A stretch of DNA of 64,000 nucleotides from Ailurus styani (GCA_002007465.1 LNAC01000728.1:558001-622000), one strand, 5' to 3'. Shown: positions 11,575-22,030, counted from the first letter of the stretch. Numbers and translations are program-made. The notes: generated from the sequence alone by a model not told the origin.

Positions 11575-11735
11575 AACAGTATTATTACCCTCATTTTCTT
11601 TTTATCAATGAAGAACTTAACGTTCACAAAGAAAAAGTAGCTCATCCAATAATGTGCAGCTAATAAATGGTAGAATTAAGATTCAAAATCAGGTCTTACT
11701 TCAAAAGCTTTATTCTATTTCCTCTGTGTTATATA
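11575..11735 (+). repeat. MIR SINE relic
   Basis: The text follows the MIR core: TATTATTACCCTCATTTTCT, then a decayed 'gaggaactga' part, 'AGTAGCTCATCCAATAATGTGCAGCTAATAAATGG' spread over the element, and 'AGATTCAAAATCAGGTCT'. It is an ancient, heavily diverged copy. Confidence 0.65.
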
Positions 11736-12169
11736 GCCTTCCACATCAAGTTGTTCTTATTCATTCCATGGCCTATGACCCATCCTGAACAGATTAGTCA
11801 TTCCATTAAGTTCTATGCTTAAAATACACAGCAGTTACACAGGAGCACTGGGGATTCCCCTCCTCCTCCCCTCTTCTTACCCTCTCTTGTTCCTTCTATG
11901 CCCACCTCTCTCTCCAGTGCACCCACATATACATAGTCCAGCCCAGCTCTAGTTAAAGAAGACTACTGTGATATATAGCTTTTGCTCTGATTAATTTGAT
12001 GTAAGCTAGTCTAAAATATATCAGTCATGGCACTCACTGAGCACCTGCTATTTTCTATGCATTCTCCAGTGTGAAGACCACAAAAGAAACTCAGACATAA
12101 TGCCATTCTTTAGGAAATTTAAAACCTCGAACCGTCCCGTAGAATAAATCAAGCATGTAAAGTGATAGA

Positions 12170-12395
12170 GGGGCGCCTGGGTGGCTCAGTGGGTTAAGCC
12201 TCTGCCTTCGGCTCAGGTCATGATCTTGGGGTCCTGGGATCAGATCGAGCCCCACATCGGGCTCTCTGCTCAGCAGGGAGCCTGCTTCCCCCTCTCCCTC
12301 TGCCTCCCCCTGCCTGCCTCTCTGCCTACTTGTGATCTCTGTCAAATAAATAAATAAATAAAATCTTTTAAAAAATTTTTAAAAAGTAATAAAAC
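12170..12395 (+). mobile_element. Carnivore SINE, full length
   Basis: The head is GGGGCGCCTGGGTGGCTCAG and the tail is CAAATAAATAAATAAAATC followed by A/T-rich sequence. The 8-bp target-site duplication TGATAGAG lies at 12163-12170 and 12396-12403. It sits 1.6 kb upstream of the RDH14 start codon. Confidence 0.95.
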
Positions 12396-12403
12396 TGATA
12401 GAG

Positions 12404-13304
12404 TTGACACTAGAGGGCTGTTTGTCCTCAGTGCCAAGCGAGGGTCACACAGGAAAGTGAGGCAGAGATCTGCATGGGCTAGAAGTGGTCAGACAACAGA
12501 ACTGAGGTGAATTTTGAAGGATGGAAAAAAATACAGATAGATCGAAAAAGAAAGAGGAAACAGATGTGCTCCAGGATCAGTGAGTTTGAGAGGCAGCTTC
12601 AAATTACAGAAAGGGTGGAATAAAGACCCATTCCTGGTGATTTCTGCTCTGCTGCCTTGTGGAATCCCCAGACAGTGCTCCTTCCCACCTGTGAGCTCCA
12701 CCTCCAGCCCTTCTTCTGGCATCCCAACAGTCTTCTATTTGCAATGTAACTGTTCACTGCATGTTACATCTTTCCCAAATGTACCGGAGTGGAGGAGAGT
12801 TTATTAAAATAATCTGGGCAGTTTATTTCAAACTATACCGGTTGTTTGTCTCTTCTCTTGTCCTGAAGATTCTAGAATGGGGACTGTGGCAGGGGAGGTC
12901 TCTGTCTCTGTACCAGACAGTAAGCACCTTGAGGGCAGAAATGGTGTCCTATTTCCCTGTGACTCTCACAGGGCACCAGGGTCCCCACTTATCGGATGGG
13001 TGAGTACATGAATGAATGAGGACTTGAGAAAAGCTTGGTCTAAAGCTGTGAAGTTTTCAGCTTGCAGATGGGTCCCTGTGGCAATAAGTCCTGACATTTT
13101 TCGATCACTTTATAGTGTACCAAGCACGTTCCCTTCCATTCTTACATTTAATCGTCTCCTGGAGGAGGTGTGAAAGCACTTGTGAATGGGCCTACTCAGA
13201 AGTCTGTCTAGAGTAAGCCCGGGCTTTCCCACTGGATCTCTACCCGATCAGGTAAGACCACTGCAGGATGACTTTTGCTACAGAGACAAACACCGTCATG
13301 GATT
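12404..13304 (+). other. Intergenic sequence upstream of RDH14
   Basis: This segment contains a CTCF-like motif (12407-12418), an L2-like relic (about 12880-13025, with 'gtaccagacagtaagcacc' and 'gaatgaatga' text) and a faint MIR-like trace near 13080-13170. Nothing in it is coding. Confidence 0.6.
12407..12418 (+). promoter_or_regulatory. CTCF-like motif, forward
   Basis: ACACTAGAGGGC matches the CTCF core CCASYAGRKGGC at 11 of 12 positions, the first C being A. It lies four bases beyond the 3' target-site duplication of the SINE at 12170. It is a motif match only. Confidence 0.35.
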
Positions 13305-13514
13305 TCAGTTCTCAGCCTGCGGTCCACAAACCAGGAGCGTCGGAATCACCTGGGAACGTCCTAGAAATACAAAGTCTCCGGTTTCATCTGGAACCTGTTG
13401 AATCCTAAACTCTGGTACCAGGGCCCTTCGATTTCGGTGGAGGGGGGTTGGCTTGGGCGGTTTTATGAGCTCTGCAGGGCATTCTGATACTACGCTAACG
13501 TCTGAGAACCACTA
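13305..13514 (+). mobile_element. MER5A-like hAT DNA transposon
   Basis: The segment begins with TTCTCAGCCTG...GGAATCACCTGGGAACGT and ends with TCTGAGAACCACTA, the inverted-terminal pattern of MER5/Charlie elements (TTCTCA / TGAGAACCACT). The internal text (CATTCTGATACTACGCT, GAACCACT) is diverged. It has no coding capacity. Confidence 0.7.
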
Positions 13515-13850
13515 GTGCCTTCTGTTTCCGACTCGTTCACGTTGCTAAGTTCCGCCTCACGATAAAAAAGAGCTCTTCCTCAGACTCCAGGGGGTAGGAA
13601 CCACTCATTCTCCTGAGGGTGAGAAAACGGCACTCGGGGGTAACAAGTCCCAGGGATCCTTAACGCAAAACACACTAAGCAAACCCTGATACGTGGGATT
13701 TGTAAATTCAAAATATTCCTACGGCATTCCCACCGGGTCGACCACCACCATTCTGGGGCCTGTGCTCACCCTCCACGCTCAGGCTGGGGGCCGGCTCCAT
13801 GGAGTCCAGCCGACTCAGGAAGCGTACTGCCTACCCAATCCAGTGCCCTC
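13515..13850 (+). other. RDH14: RDH14 distal promoter region
   Basis: GC and CpG content rise through this segment into a CpG-rich region that runs to about 14.5 kb. I see no repeat in it. Confidence 0.55.
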
Positions 13851-13859
13851 GGAAGGAAA

Positions 13860-13879
13860 ACTACAAGTCCCAGCGTGCC
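13860..13879 (+). promoter_or_regulatory. RDH14: ZNF143/THAP11-type promoter site
   Basis: ACTACAAGTCCCAGCGTGCC closely fits the vertebrate promoter motif ACTACAANTCCCAGNRTGC bound by ZNF143 and associated THAP11/HCF-1. It lies 116 bp upstream of the RDH14 ATG, the expected place near a transcription start. Binding is inferred from the motif. Confidence 0.7.
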
Positions 13880-13947
13880 CCACGCCGCCCCTGCCCCAGA
13901 GTTCTTCGCGGGCAGGTGGCCGCCTCAGCCCCCGGCGTGCGGCGATT

Positions 13948-13956
13948 CCGGAAGTG
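13948..13956 (+). promoter_or_regulatory. RDH14: ETS/GABPA site in RDH14 promoter
   Basis: CCGGAAGTG is a consensus ETS-family (GABPA/ELK) site 39 bp upstream of the start codon, a common core element of CpG-island promoters. Confidence 0.6.
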
Positions 13957-13994
13957 CCGCGCGGGGGCCGTTGGGCCCTCGGCCCCAGGCGGCC

Positions 13995-14387
13995 ATGGCC
14001 GTGGCTACTGTAGCGGCACTTCTGGCAGCCCTGGGTGGGGCCCTGTGGCTGGCCGCCCGAAGGTTCGTGGGGCCCAGTGTCCAGCGGCTGCGCGGAGGCG
14101 GGAACTCGAGCCTCATGCACGGGAAGACCGTGCTGATCACGGGGGCGAACAGCGGCCTGGGCCGCGCCACGGCCGCCGAGCTGCTGCGCCTGGGGGCGAG
14201 GGTGATCATGGGCTGCCGCGACCGCGCGCGCGCCGAGGAGGCGGCGGGTCAGCTCCGCCGCGAGCTCCGCCAGGCCGGGGGCCCGGAGCCGGGCTCTGAT
14301 GCCGGCGAGGCCGGCGAGCTCATCGTCAAGGAGCTGGACCTCGCTTCGCTGCGCTCGGTGCGCGCCTTCTGTCAGGAGATGCTCCAG
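13995..14387 (+). CDS. RDH14: RDH14 exon 1, retinol dehydrogenase 14 N-terminal half
   Basis: These 131 codons run from ATG in a good Kozak context (GGCGGCCATGGCC) to donor CAG|GTGTGG. The protein is a microsomal NADP(H)-dependent short-chain dehydrogenase (SDR7C group) that interconverts retinol and retinaldehyde. Residues 2-21 ([20 protein letters not shown]) form a hydrophobic membrane anchor. Residues 45-56 ([12 protein letters not shown]) hold the TGxxxGxG cofactor-binding motif of the Rossmann fold. Residues 71-77 (IMGCRDR) carry the CRDR arginines that favour NADP in this subgroup. [12 protein letters not shown] near residues 115-125 holds the acidic residue following strand beta-4. 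The start is the first in-frame ATG; upstream in-frame codons are open but reach only a GTG at 13875. Exon 1 ends in phase 0. Confidence 0.96.
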
Positions 14388-14670
14388 GTGTGGGGCTCCG
14401 GGAGCCCGCTGGAGATCGGGGGTGGGCGAGGCGGGGCCGGGGGCTGAGCCGGCTGGGTTGGGGGGTGGTACCGCCCAGAGTTCCGGGGGTGTGACCTTGG
14501 GAAAGACCGCGTCTAAGAGTCGAAACAGGCAAATGGTAAGAGAGGGCTTGGGAGTGCACACTGGGGAAATCGGTAGGAAAGACCTCTGTTTTCCAAAGAT
14601 GCCGAGAAAACAATGCCCCCAAGAGGAAAATAAGCCAGTTTCTGCCTCTGTTATGTGAGGACGGCCCAAG

Positions 14671-14697
14671 GCGGGGCGGGGGGGGGGGGGGGGGCNN
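14671..14697 (+). repeat. Poly-G tract with ambiguous bases
   Basis: A run of 17 G (14678-14694), preceded by GCGGGGC, ends in C and two N at 14696-14697. The homopolymer probably defeated base calling. It lies within 310 bp of the exon 1 donor. Confidence 0.9.
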
Positions 14698-14944
14698 CGG
14701 AATCTGCCAGGTCTCAGATTGGGGTTTTTTTTCTGTGTTTGAAGTCAGTTCACCAAGCCATCTGTCAGAGAGCCTGAGAGCCAGGGACCTTGAAACAAAT
14801 CCGCCCCCCGCCGCTGGGGTAGGAAGTGCAGCTCTCTGCCACCAGTGGATTCATTAGCACCAGCTCCTTAAACAGTCTCTGGCCTGATTTCTAAATAGAT
14901 GGGAGCTCGGAGTCCCAGTAGCCATGTGCTCTAAACGGGGACAG

Positions 14945-15185
14945 AAATAAATGTAATACTTAGTATTTATCGAAGGTTTCCTATGTGCCAGGAACTGTTA
15001 CAAGAATTTCAGATGCTTAAAAAAATTTTCTTTTAATGAAATTAAAGTGCCTTTGGCTATTATTGTCATTGAATCCTCAGTAACCCTGGTAGGCATTGTT
15101 ATCCCCATTTTACAACATTAGACCACAAAGGCATAGTTAGGCCAAATAATTTGCCCAGATCTGTATCCAGAGCCCTTGCTTTTAA
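14945..15185 (+). repeat. MIR SINE relic
   Basis: MIR-like text runs in order: 'TATTTATCGAAGGTTTCCTATGTGCC', 'GGAACTGTTACAAG', 'GAATCCTCAGTAACCCTGGTAGGCATTGTTATCCCCATTTTACA', 'AATAATTTGCCCAGA'. A short unrelated insertion sits in the middle. Confidence 0.8.
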
Positions 15186-15390
15186 CTTCTGTACTTCTGC
15201 TGCCTGCCTGTGAGGTGTAGAAATCTTTGTTTAGATAAATATTCCACTGAAGTGGATGTCCTCTGTTGAAATTGAGATAGAAGAGTTTCCTGCAGAGGTG
15301 ACTTGCAAAAGGCATATAGAAGAATGAAATTTAAAATTAGCCGGTGTGGGAAAGGTGCCAATATGAAATGGAGCCTCTTGGGTTTACAGC

Positions 15391-15900
15391 AGAGGTTCTC
15401 AAACTTTCTAACTCTTTCATAATGCCAGTAGGCCAAAGGAACTATCTGTTTATTAAGTAATTAGGTCCAAACAACCTAGTATTTATGTCCTAACGATTTA
15501 GTAGCTGTTTGAGAAAATAATATACATAATTGAAAGAAAAAAGATACTTCATTCTTCAATAACCGTAATTACTAATGGGAAATGTGCACCAGTTGTTCAC
15601 TGCATCAACTTCTCAGTCTTTGGAATCAGGTTGGAAATGTCCACCCCATTTCTTGTTCTAAATTGATATTTAACATTGTATGTGCATTTTACTAAATACT
15701 CAGCTTTACACAGATGGGACACCCTTGAGAGAAATTTAGCAGAATTTAATGTTGATGGTGTGAATCATTTGCAGCTAGTAGTTTTTGAGTTGTTGAGCAA
15801 AGTATCACTCTGTTTCCCTGGAAAATTTAAAACCCCTAGCACCCTGTGGAGTTCCTTGTGAGGCCATGGGGCACCTTGATGCACAGTTTGGAAACCTGCA
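15391..15900. mobile_element. Possible hAT-type DNA transposon relic
   Basis: The segment opens with AGAGGTTCTCAAACTTTC and closes with CACAGTTTGGAAACCTGCA, resembling diverged inverted ends of Charlie/MER5-class elements. The interior is not recognised, so this is a weak call. Confidence 0.35.
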
Positions 15901-17593
15901 GATCTAGAGAGGTTTTCTGTTGGTTTGTTTGTCTTAATGACTAGTATTTCCTTTTCAGGTAAAACAGGTTAAGAAATAAGAAATAATACTAGGGTTTAAA
16001 AGATGTTGAAGCATTAAAAGTGGGTCTTCTTATTGTTCATTTAAAATGTAGATGGGTCTGGGTATGCTTCTCATTTCTGATACGTAAGGCATTTTATTAC
16101 TTTGGCCACTTGAGACAGAACCAATGAAAAGTTAAGGAGATAAACTTTACTGAGTTTCTTTCTGGCTCTAACGTCCAGTGACTATAACCAGATTTTTTTT
16201 AAATGGAAGTATAAATTTCCCACAGGTTGGTATTCATGGTATTTATGTCATTTATCTCCTAGAATTTAAAAAAATAATGAATGATAAAGTCTTAAAATAA
16301 CACAAGCCCAGCAAAGAATGATGGCTCAGAAATGATTAATACAGGAAACTCTTCCAAAGGATTAGTGAAAAAAGAACACTCCTTTCCTTCCCCCACGGGT
16401 GAACTTTTGCCTTCTTTTTGAAGTTGACTGTTGGAAAAGCCAAAGGTGCTTAGACAGACAGAATGATAAATAGTTAATCCTCTGACAGGTAGGCTGTGAT
16501 AACAGTTGTGAAATTTAACACATTTTTCTTTTTACTTACACTTGGCAAAAGGGCCATTGAAATTTGAAATTTGACCTCAAATTAATTTAATCGTAGGTCA
16601 TCATTGTGTCTTTACACCTGGAACATGTTGTACATTTATTTTTCCCTGCCCATCAAAAGAGACAGAGAAGAGCCAAGAAAGCGCTAGGGAAAACCAACTT
16701 ATATGAATTAAGGAATGAAAAGACTTCCTTTTGAGGACAGTCTAAATTTTAGCATTTTACTCTGGATAGATGCAGGAGGGTAAAGACAAAGTGTAAGATT
16801 CTGACTGTAGATTCCCTAAGCTGGGGGCCCTTCAGAGTTTGAAAGAAGAATTTTAAATTAATAATAGAAGTTAAAGGTGTTCGTTGGTCCTAACTCTTCT
16901 CTAAGTATCCTTTGCTGTTACTGTGAGACGCTATTTATGTATGATTCATTCTTTGTTTCTGATATTTTTATATTACCTGTTTATTTTTTTTCTTAACATT
17001 TCTTTGATTTAGTCATGACGTTCTCTCCAGTTTTAATTTGCATCCCTGACCCTTTCTATTGTGTGTCCCATTTTAAGGAAACCAGTTGGAGGTGCTCCAT
17101 CCCCACGGTACCATTTGCCCTTAGAAAAGTACAGAATGAAACAATCCTATTTTGTCCCTGGTGTTGATAATAGTAACTCTGGGAATAAACAATGCTGAAC
17201 TGCCTTCTGCCATATTTCCACTTCCTAGCTTACATCAACTCTCTAGCTATGATGTGAAACTCCCAATTAGAAAAGCAGGCTAGCTTACTAATTAAAAACA
17301 GGGGCATTGGTGTCATCTTCCAGTTTTTGCTTGCCACCCAAGTGCCCTGTGATACTGCACAAATCACCTAACTTGGGTGCTTAGTTTGCTCACAGAGTTG
17401 GTGAGGGTAGATGAGAGAGCATGTGAAAAACACAACACCAGGTCCACATTAAACATACAAGGCTTTCTACCCCCCCCATTGTTAAAAACCCACAGAGGCA
17501 CTTTATAGAATTTTAGTAGTTGCAAGAACTTTTAAAAAATTTCATTTTAGGCCTGTGTCCATAATCGCCCCATTCTCTTTTTGACATTTAAAG

Positions 17594-18211
17594 GAAGAAC
17601 CTAGGCTGGACGTCTTAATCAACAACGCAGGAATCTTCCAGTGCCCTTATATGAAGACCGAAGATGGGTTTGAGATGCAGTTTGGAGTGAACCATCTGGG
17701 GCACTTCCTACTCACCAATCTTCTCCTTGGACTCCTCAAAAGCTCAGCTCCCAGCAGGATTGTGGTAGTTTCTTCCAAACTTTATAAATATGGAGACATC
17801 AACTTTGAAGACTTGAACAGTGAACAGAGCTATAATAAAAGCTTTTGTTATAGTCGGAGCAAACTGGCTAACATTCTTTTCACCAGAGAACTAGCCTGCC
17901 GCTTAGAAGGCACAAACGTGACTGTCAACGTATTACACCCTGGTATTGTGCGGACTAATCTTGGCAGGCACATACACATTCCACTGTTGGTCAAACCACT
18001 TTTCAATTTGGTGTCATGGGCTTTTTTCAAAACCCCAGTAGAAGGTGCCCAGACTTCAGTTTATTTAGCCTCTTCACCTGAGGTAGAAGGTGTGTCAGGA
18101 AAGTACTTTGGAGATTGTAAAGAGGAAGAACTATTGCCCAAAGCTATGGATGAGTCTGTGGCAAGAAAACTCTGGGATATCAGTGAAGTCATGGTTGGCC
18201 TATTAAAATAG
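17594..18211 (+). CDS. RDH14: RDH14 exon 2, retinol dehydrogenase 14 C-terminal part with catalytic site
   Basis: This exon encodes residues 132-336 and a TAG stop (18209-18211), starting in phase 0 with [15 protein letters not shown]. The NNAG motif (141-144) stabilises the central sheet. VVVSS (188-192) carries the catalytic serine, and YSRSK (217-221) is the YxxxK active site with Tyr217 and Lys221. [12 protein letters not shown] after it is the conserved SDR loop that helps hold the cofactor. With exon 1 the protein totals 336 residues, the same as human RDH14, with no frameshift or missing key residue. The C-terminus ([12 protein letters not shown]) is likewise as in the human protein. 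The gene follows NT5C1B in the same orientation. Having two coding exons is typical for RDH14. Confidence 0.98.
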   Translation, partial: EEPRLDVLINNAGIFQCPYMKTEDGFEMQFGVNHLGHFLLTNLLLGLLKSSAPSRIVVVSSKLYKYGDINFEDLNSEQSYNKSFCYSRSKLANILFTRELACRLEGTNVTVNVLHPGIVRTNLGRHIHIPLLVKPLFNLVSWAFFKTPVEGAQTSVYLASSPEVEGVSGKYFGDCKEEELLPKAMDESVARKLWDISEVMVGLLK

Positions 18212-18660
18212 AAACAAGGAGTGAAAGAGCTATTTATAAAACTGGCTGCCAGTTACATCTGTAATCAGAAATGGTATGGCTTGAGTACTTGCTACTTGAA
18301 CACAGTTTTGGTTTTACACTGGTACTGCTGAGAGGTACATATGGGTATTTCAAAGCTATTTTTTGGAGAACATAAAATTTCAGAAAAGATGTCTTAAATA
18401 CATAATAATCATAATGAATAGGAAAATGAGCTATATAATACACTTTAGAAATTATAATTGAGCAAGCATGGATTACAAATATTAAAGAACCTAGTGACTT
18501 AAACACCTTGAGAAGTTTTTCAAATACCTTTTGAGTTTCATGGCCAAAGTGTTAAATATTTTTATTGCAGTGCCTGTTTTTGTGTGAAAATAACATGCCT
18601 GTTGTGTGCACAGTTCTTACTTGGAATAAATTTAATGATGCAAATTCTTAATTGTGTATG
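18212..18660 (+). other. RDH14: RDH14 3' untranslated region
   Basis: This is AT-rich sequence without repeats between the stop codon and a canonical polyadenylation signal. A GT-rich stretch (TTGTGTATGTGTGGTTTTTG) just after position 18650 fits the downstream element, placing cleavage near 18645-18655. Confidence 0.75.
18625..18630 (+). terminator. RDH14: RDH14 polyadenylation signal
   Basis: AATAAA lies in TTGGAATAAATTTAATG, followed within 25-45 nt by a GT/T-rich element. It is about 415 nt after the stop. Confidence 0.8.
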
Positions 18661-19129
18661 TGTGGTTTTTGTTTTTTTTTTTTTTACAAGTTTCACTGAA
18701 ATGAAACTTTCACTTTATCATCCTATTAACCTCCACTGATCTTGGTATGCCCAGTGTCTTTCTTCCCACATATCTTGCATGCTGCCCTAGGAAGTAATAT
18801 TTCTAAAACTCAAATCTGTGTCACGGTGTCAGGTGCCTGCTTTAAAATATGTAGTGGTTTCCAGTTGCCCATAACGGAGTTTCCAGCCTTTTTTTTTTGT
18901 TAAGCAACAGAATTTGTTCTTCAAAAGAAGTCTCAAATGCAGAATCTGGGTGAGTGAAACAGATCATAACAATATTGCAGGAGTAAAAGTCTCCCTACAA
19001 GTAAGTTCCTTTTGCCAGTTCCCGAAAAGACTTTGCAGAATATGATAATTTACAAACCATTTTCATTTAAAGTTTAAACTCCTTAATATGAGACTGCCCA
19101 TGAGCTGGCAATAGGCTTACCCTGTCCTC

Positions 19130-19315
19130 TTAGTGCTGTCCAATAGAACTTTCTGCAATGATAGAAATAATTGTGTCCACACTGTGCTATATGGTACATT
19201 TTAGACACTTGTGGTTATTGAGTGCTTGAGATAGGACAACTGAATTTCTAATCTCATTTAATGCTAATTTAAATTTAAATAGGCACATGTGACATGTGTC
19301 TTAGGCAGCACCTCT
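19130..19315. mobile_element. Non-autonomous hAT-type (Charlie/MER) relic
   Basis: The text GTGCTGTCCAATAGAACTTTC, then GTGGTTATTGAGTGCTTGAG, then AATTTAAATTTAAATAGGCACATGTGACA matches a common mammalian MER element that ends in the complement of its start. The family name is not certain. Confidence 0.6.
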
Positions 19316-21034
19316 TCGTTCATTGTATAACTTTGTCCTCAGTATAGACCATACTCACTTGTCGCTTGGCCTTTCCTTATGTTGTTCTTTCAATCCCTGT
19401 GGGCAGAACCAGTACTTTTTCTACTTTGTTTTAATTGATTGTAGGAGCTTTACTAATTATTTGTTCAAAAATCCAGTTGGAGAATTAGAATTCTCCAAGG
19501 AAGGATTTTATTCTTTTATTATATTCTTATTAGTTTTCCTTCCTCAGTATCAAGTATCATACCTGATACACAGTAAACATTGAATAATGATGTTTGAATG
19601 AATAATTAAGTAATGAATCAGTGGTATGCACATAAAAATAACAGGCCGAAGAGGGATATTTTAGGTATCTGTTAAAACATCAAAAATAATTAGTAATTCT
19701 TTGTCTTAACCATCTGTTATTGGAAAAAGGAATTATGACAGTAAAGGATAGACTGTACTATCCTATAGACTGAATTTAATGACCCTTTTGGTCAGGAGTA
19801 ATCCTTGATTGGTTATTGTTTTTAAGACTACTTATATTATCTGATTACCAGTATCAGTTCTTCTTGAGAATGGCAGGATCTTGGCAGATCACACAGAAGA
19901 TCTGTTTCCTGTTAGAGCATTGGGTTGTGAATATGAGAAACACTTAATGTTTGTACTGTCACAGGTGTGTCTTTGCAGGTGTAGTGGGTATATCTGCATC
20001 ATGTTCTTTGAAATGCATTTTTAAAAAATAATCTTACAAAGAGAAGTGCTGAACTTAGAAATATGTGCAGGAAATACACCAGAATGCAACTTGGAACAAT
20101 GGAAGCTAATAAATCTGTCCTACACCTCGACTTCATTAAAAAGAACACTTTTTTTTCTTTCTTTTTCTTTTTTATTCAGCTAATACCATCTTTTCTGGCT
20201 GCATTTTGATACCTGATGCTTTTCAGGGAAGTTGGGCCTTTTGTAAGAGTTGAGCCTTTCAGAGTTCTTGTTTGTGGCACCATAATAAAATAGGATATAT
20301 TAATTTATCATGATGGAAAACTAGAAACTCATCTGGAAACACCAAGTATTTAGGTAAAATGAGCCGCCATTTGGAAGCTGTCCTTCCCACCCTAAGTTAG
20401 ATGGAATCGAGGACTAATAGCTATAGTATGCCTGGTTGGATTTTGAAGATTATTAAATCCTTCTGTTCTGCTGACTTTTGTTAAATTGATACTTAATTCT
20501 CACCCTTAGCAAAACATTCTTAGAAGGATGCAATATGCCAGGTCATGGACAAATCAAGCGGGAAACCCATTTTCATGTTGGTTTCTGGCTTCATCTTTTG
20601 AAATGTTGACTTCTACTTCAAGTGACTTGCTCTGTAAAGAAGCGTGATTTTAATTGTCTCAACTCAGAGTAGCTATTTTTTACAGGAGGTTCCCAGTAGC
20701 ATTTATCTGGGAGAGGGATCTCAGGGCGCAAACACACCACCACTTTGGGTTTGATTAACAGCTCACCACTCAGTTCTCCTGCCACATTGGCAAGATATCT
20801 CACCACTCCCACCCCCACCCCACCCCCCAGCTTCTGTTTTCTTGACTTTGTCATTGAGATAATCCTTTAAAGGATTGCTCAGTGAACAAATGAGCAGAGT
20901 ATATAAAGCATTCAGCAAGGTGAGTGGCACATAATGGGCACTCTTTGCCCTTCTCCAATGTACCTGATCATTACAATTAATTGTAATTAGTAATAGTAAT
21001 GTTTACAGGAGTACATATGATGGAAACGAAACTA

Positions 21035-21235
21035 AACCAAGGGTCAGCAAACTTTTTATAAAAGGCCAGACTAAATATGTAACGTTACTGGGCCATATAC
21101 AATCCAATCTGTTACATGTTCTTTTTTCTTTTTTTTTCTTTTTTCTTTTTTTTTGTTTTTCTTTTACAATCCTTTAAAAATGTAAAAACCATTCTTAGCT
21201 CATTCAGGCCATACCATTGTACTGAAGCAACAGTC
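21035..21235. mobile_element. Non-autonomous hAT-type (Charlie/MER) relic
   Basis: AAGGGTCAGCAAACTTTTTATAAAAGGCCAGA and ACTGGGCCATA are characteristic of a common mammalian hAT element (GGTCxGCAAACT...AAAGGCCAGATAGTAAATAT). A T-rich expansion (21122-21165) interrupts it. Confidence 0.6.
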
Positions 21236-21954
21236 TAATGGACTTTTTTTTTTTTTTTGTCTTTCAGACATTGTGCATGGTAGCAGTTCTTATGTGTACT
21301 GTAATTCCAGTTTTTTAATAGGGCTCCTGTTGTTTCTCTATATCATTTCTAATCTTGCATGACTATTCGTTTGCAGACCCAGGAAGTCTAGAGAATGTAT
21401 TTCTTAAATCTCTCTCCAGCTATCGATTCTGGTGAGGAAATCGTACTTATCCGCCTTCAACTCTCTCCGCTCACAAACCTGCTGGGTCTGGCAAGAGATC
21501 TGAGAGAAGCTCTATTTGAATATTTAATTGATTCCAAATGTCCTAAGGAACACTGAAGAGAGAACATGTTACTAATCACCCTTCAGGAGCTTGGCCCCCA
21601 CAGACAGCTTCAGATGTTTAACGAAGCTTATCTGGACAATAAGGAGTTAAATTAGTTACAGGTTAACATGGAGGAAGGTAGTTTATTCCTAAATGAAAGT
21701 TAGGTGGAAGGCTCCTTTTTACACAGTTTTTGCAAAATTAGATGTTTAACCAAAGTACAGAGAAACAGCTTTAACCAACCACTGTCTAACAGATTTACTG
21801 TAATAATTCTATTCTTTTTGAAAAACATACTGACTGATGCCCATAGCCTGTAAATGCTCTAAGCCAGCAGGTTCCCCTCCAGCACACCCCTGGCACTGTG
21901 TTCCCACCTGCTGCAACACATATTTAGGAAGAGAGCTGTGTAACTTTCAGTTAT

Positions 21955-22030
21955 TCATTTAACAAATATTTATTGAATGCCTATTGTGTGCCAGGCATTA
22001 TTCTAGGCTTTGGGGATGTAGGAGGCAACA
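21955..22030. repeat. L2-type relic
   Basis: TTCATTTAACAAATATTTAT, TGAATGCCTATTGTGTGCCAG and GCATTATTCTAGGCTTTGGG follow the common L2-class motif (AACAAATATTTATTGAGC...TGTGCCAGGCA). The orientation was not assigned. Confidence 0.6.

Larger units (their letters stand above)
11146..12162 (+). other. NT5C1B-RDH14 intergenic segment
   Basis: This non-coding stretch holds a triplicated short hairpin (11499-11571) and a MIR fragment (about 11575-11735). The rest is unremarkable single-copy-looking sequence. Confidence 0.7.
13790..14480. promoter_or_regulatory. RDH14: CpG island covering RDH14 promoter and exon 1
   Basis: The sequence is strongly GC-rich with many CpG dinucleotides, in contrast to the AT-rich surroundings. 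It spans the putative promoter, the start codon and all of exon 1. This fits a broadly expressed gene with a TATA-less promoter. The limits are by eye. Confidence 0.8.
14388..17593 (+). other. RDH14: RDH14 intron 1
   Basis: This is a single 3.2-kb intron with donor GTGTGG and acceptor CATTTAAAG. It contains a poly-G run with two undetermined bases (14678-14697), a MIR (about 14945-15185) and a possible hAT relic (15391-15900). From about 15900 to 17593 I recognise nothing beyond ordinary AT-rich intronic sequence. Confidence 0.85.
18661..21950. other. Intergenic sequence 3' of RDH14
   Basis: No gene is seen. The segment begins with a poly-T run (about 18671-18685). It holds a hAT-like element (19130-19315), an L2-like relic ending in GAATGAATAATTAAG (about 19540-19610), a MIR/L2-like relic near 20875-20950 and a second hAT-like element (21035-21235). 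The rest is ordinary AT-rich sequence. Confidence 0.6.

Noticed and set aside
12170..12240. tRNA-like box A/B sequences at SINE heads
   Set aside because: The tRNA resemblance belongs to the SINE family, repeated about twenty times with SINE bodies and tails, so these are not tRNA genes.
13875..13994. In-frame extension upstream of the RDH14 ATG
   Set aside because: The frame is open but starts only at a GTG. The ATG at 13995 has a strong Kozak context and gives the family's 336-residue length.
13815..14669. 284-codon minus-strand open frame over RDH14 exon 1
   Set aside because: It is a shadow of the GC-rich CpG island and RDH14 coding sequence, with arginine/proline/alanine-rich composition and no family resemblance.
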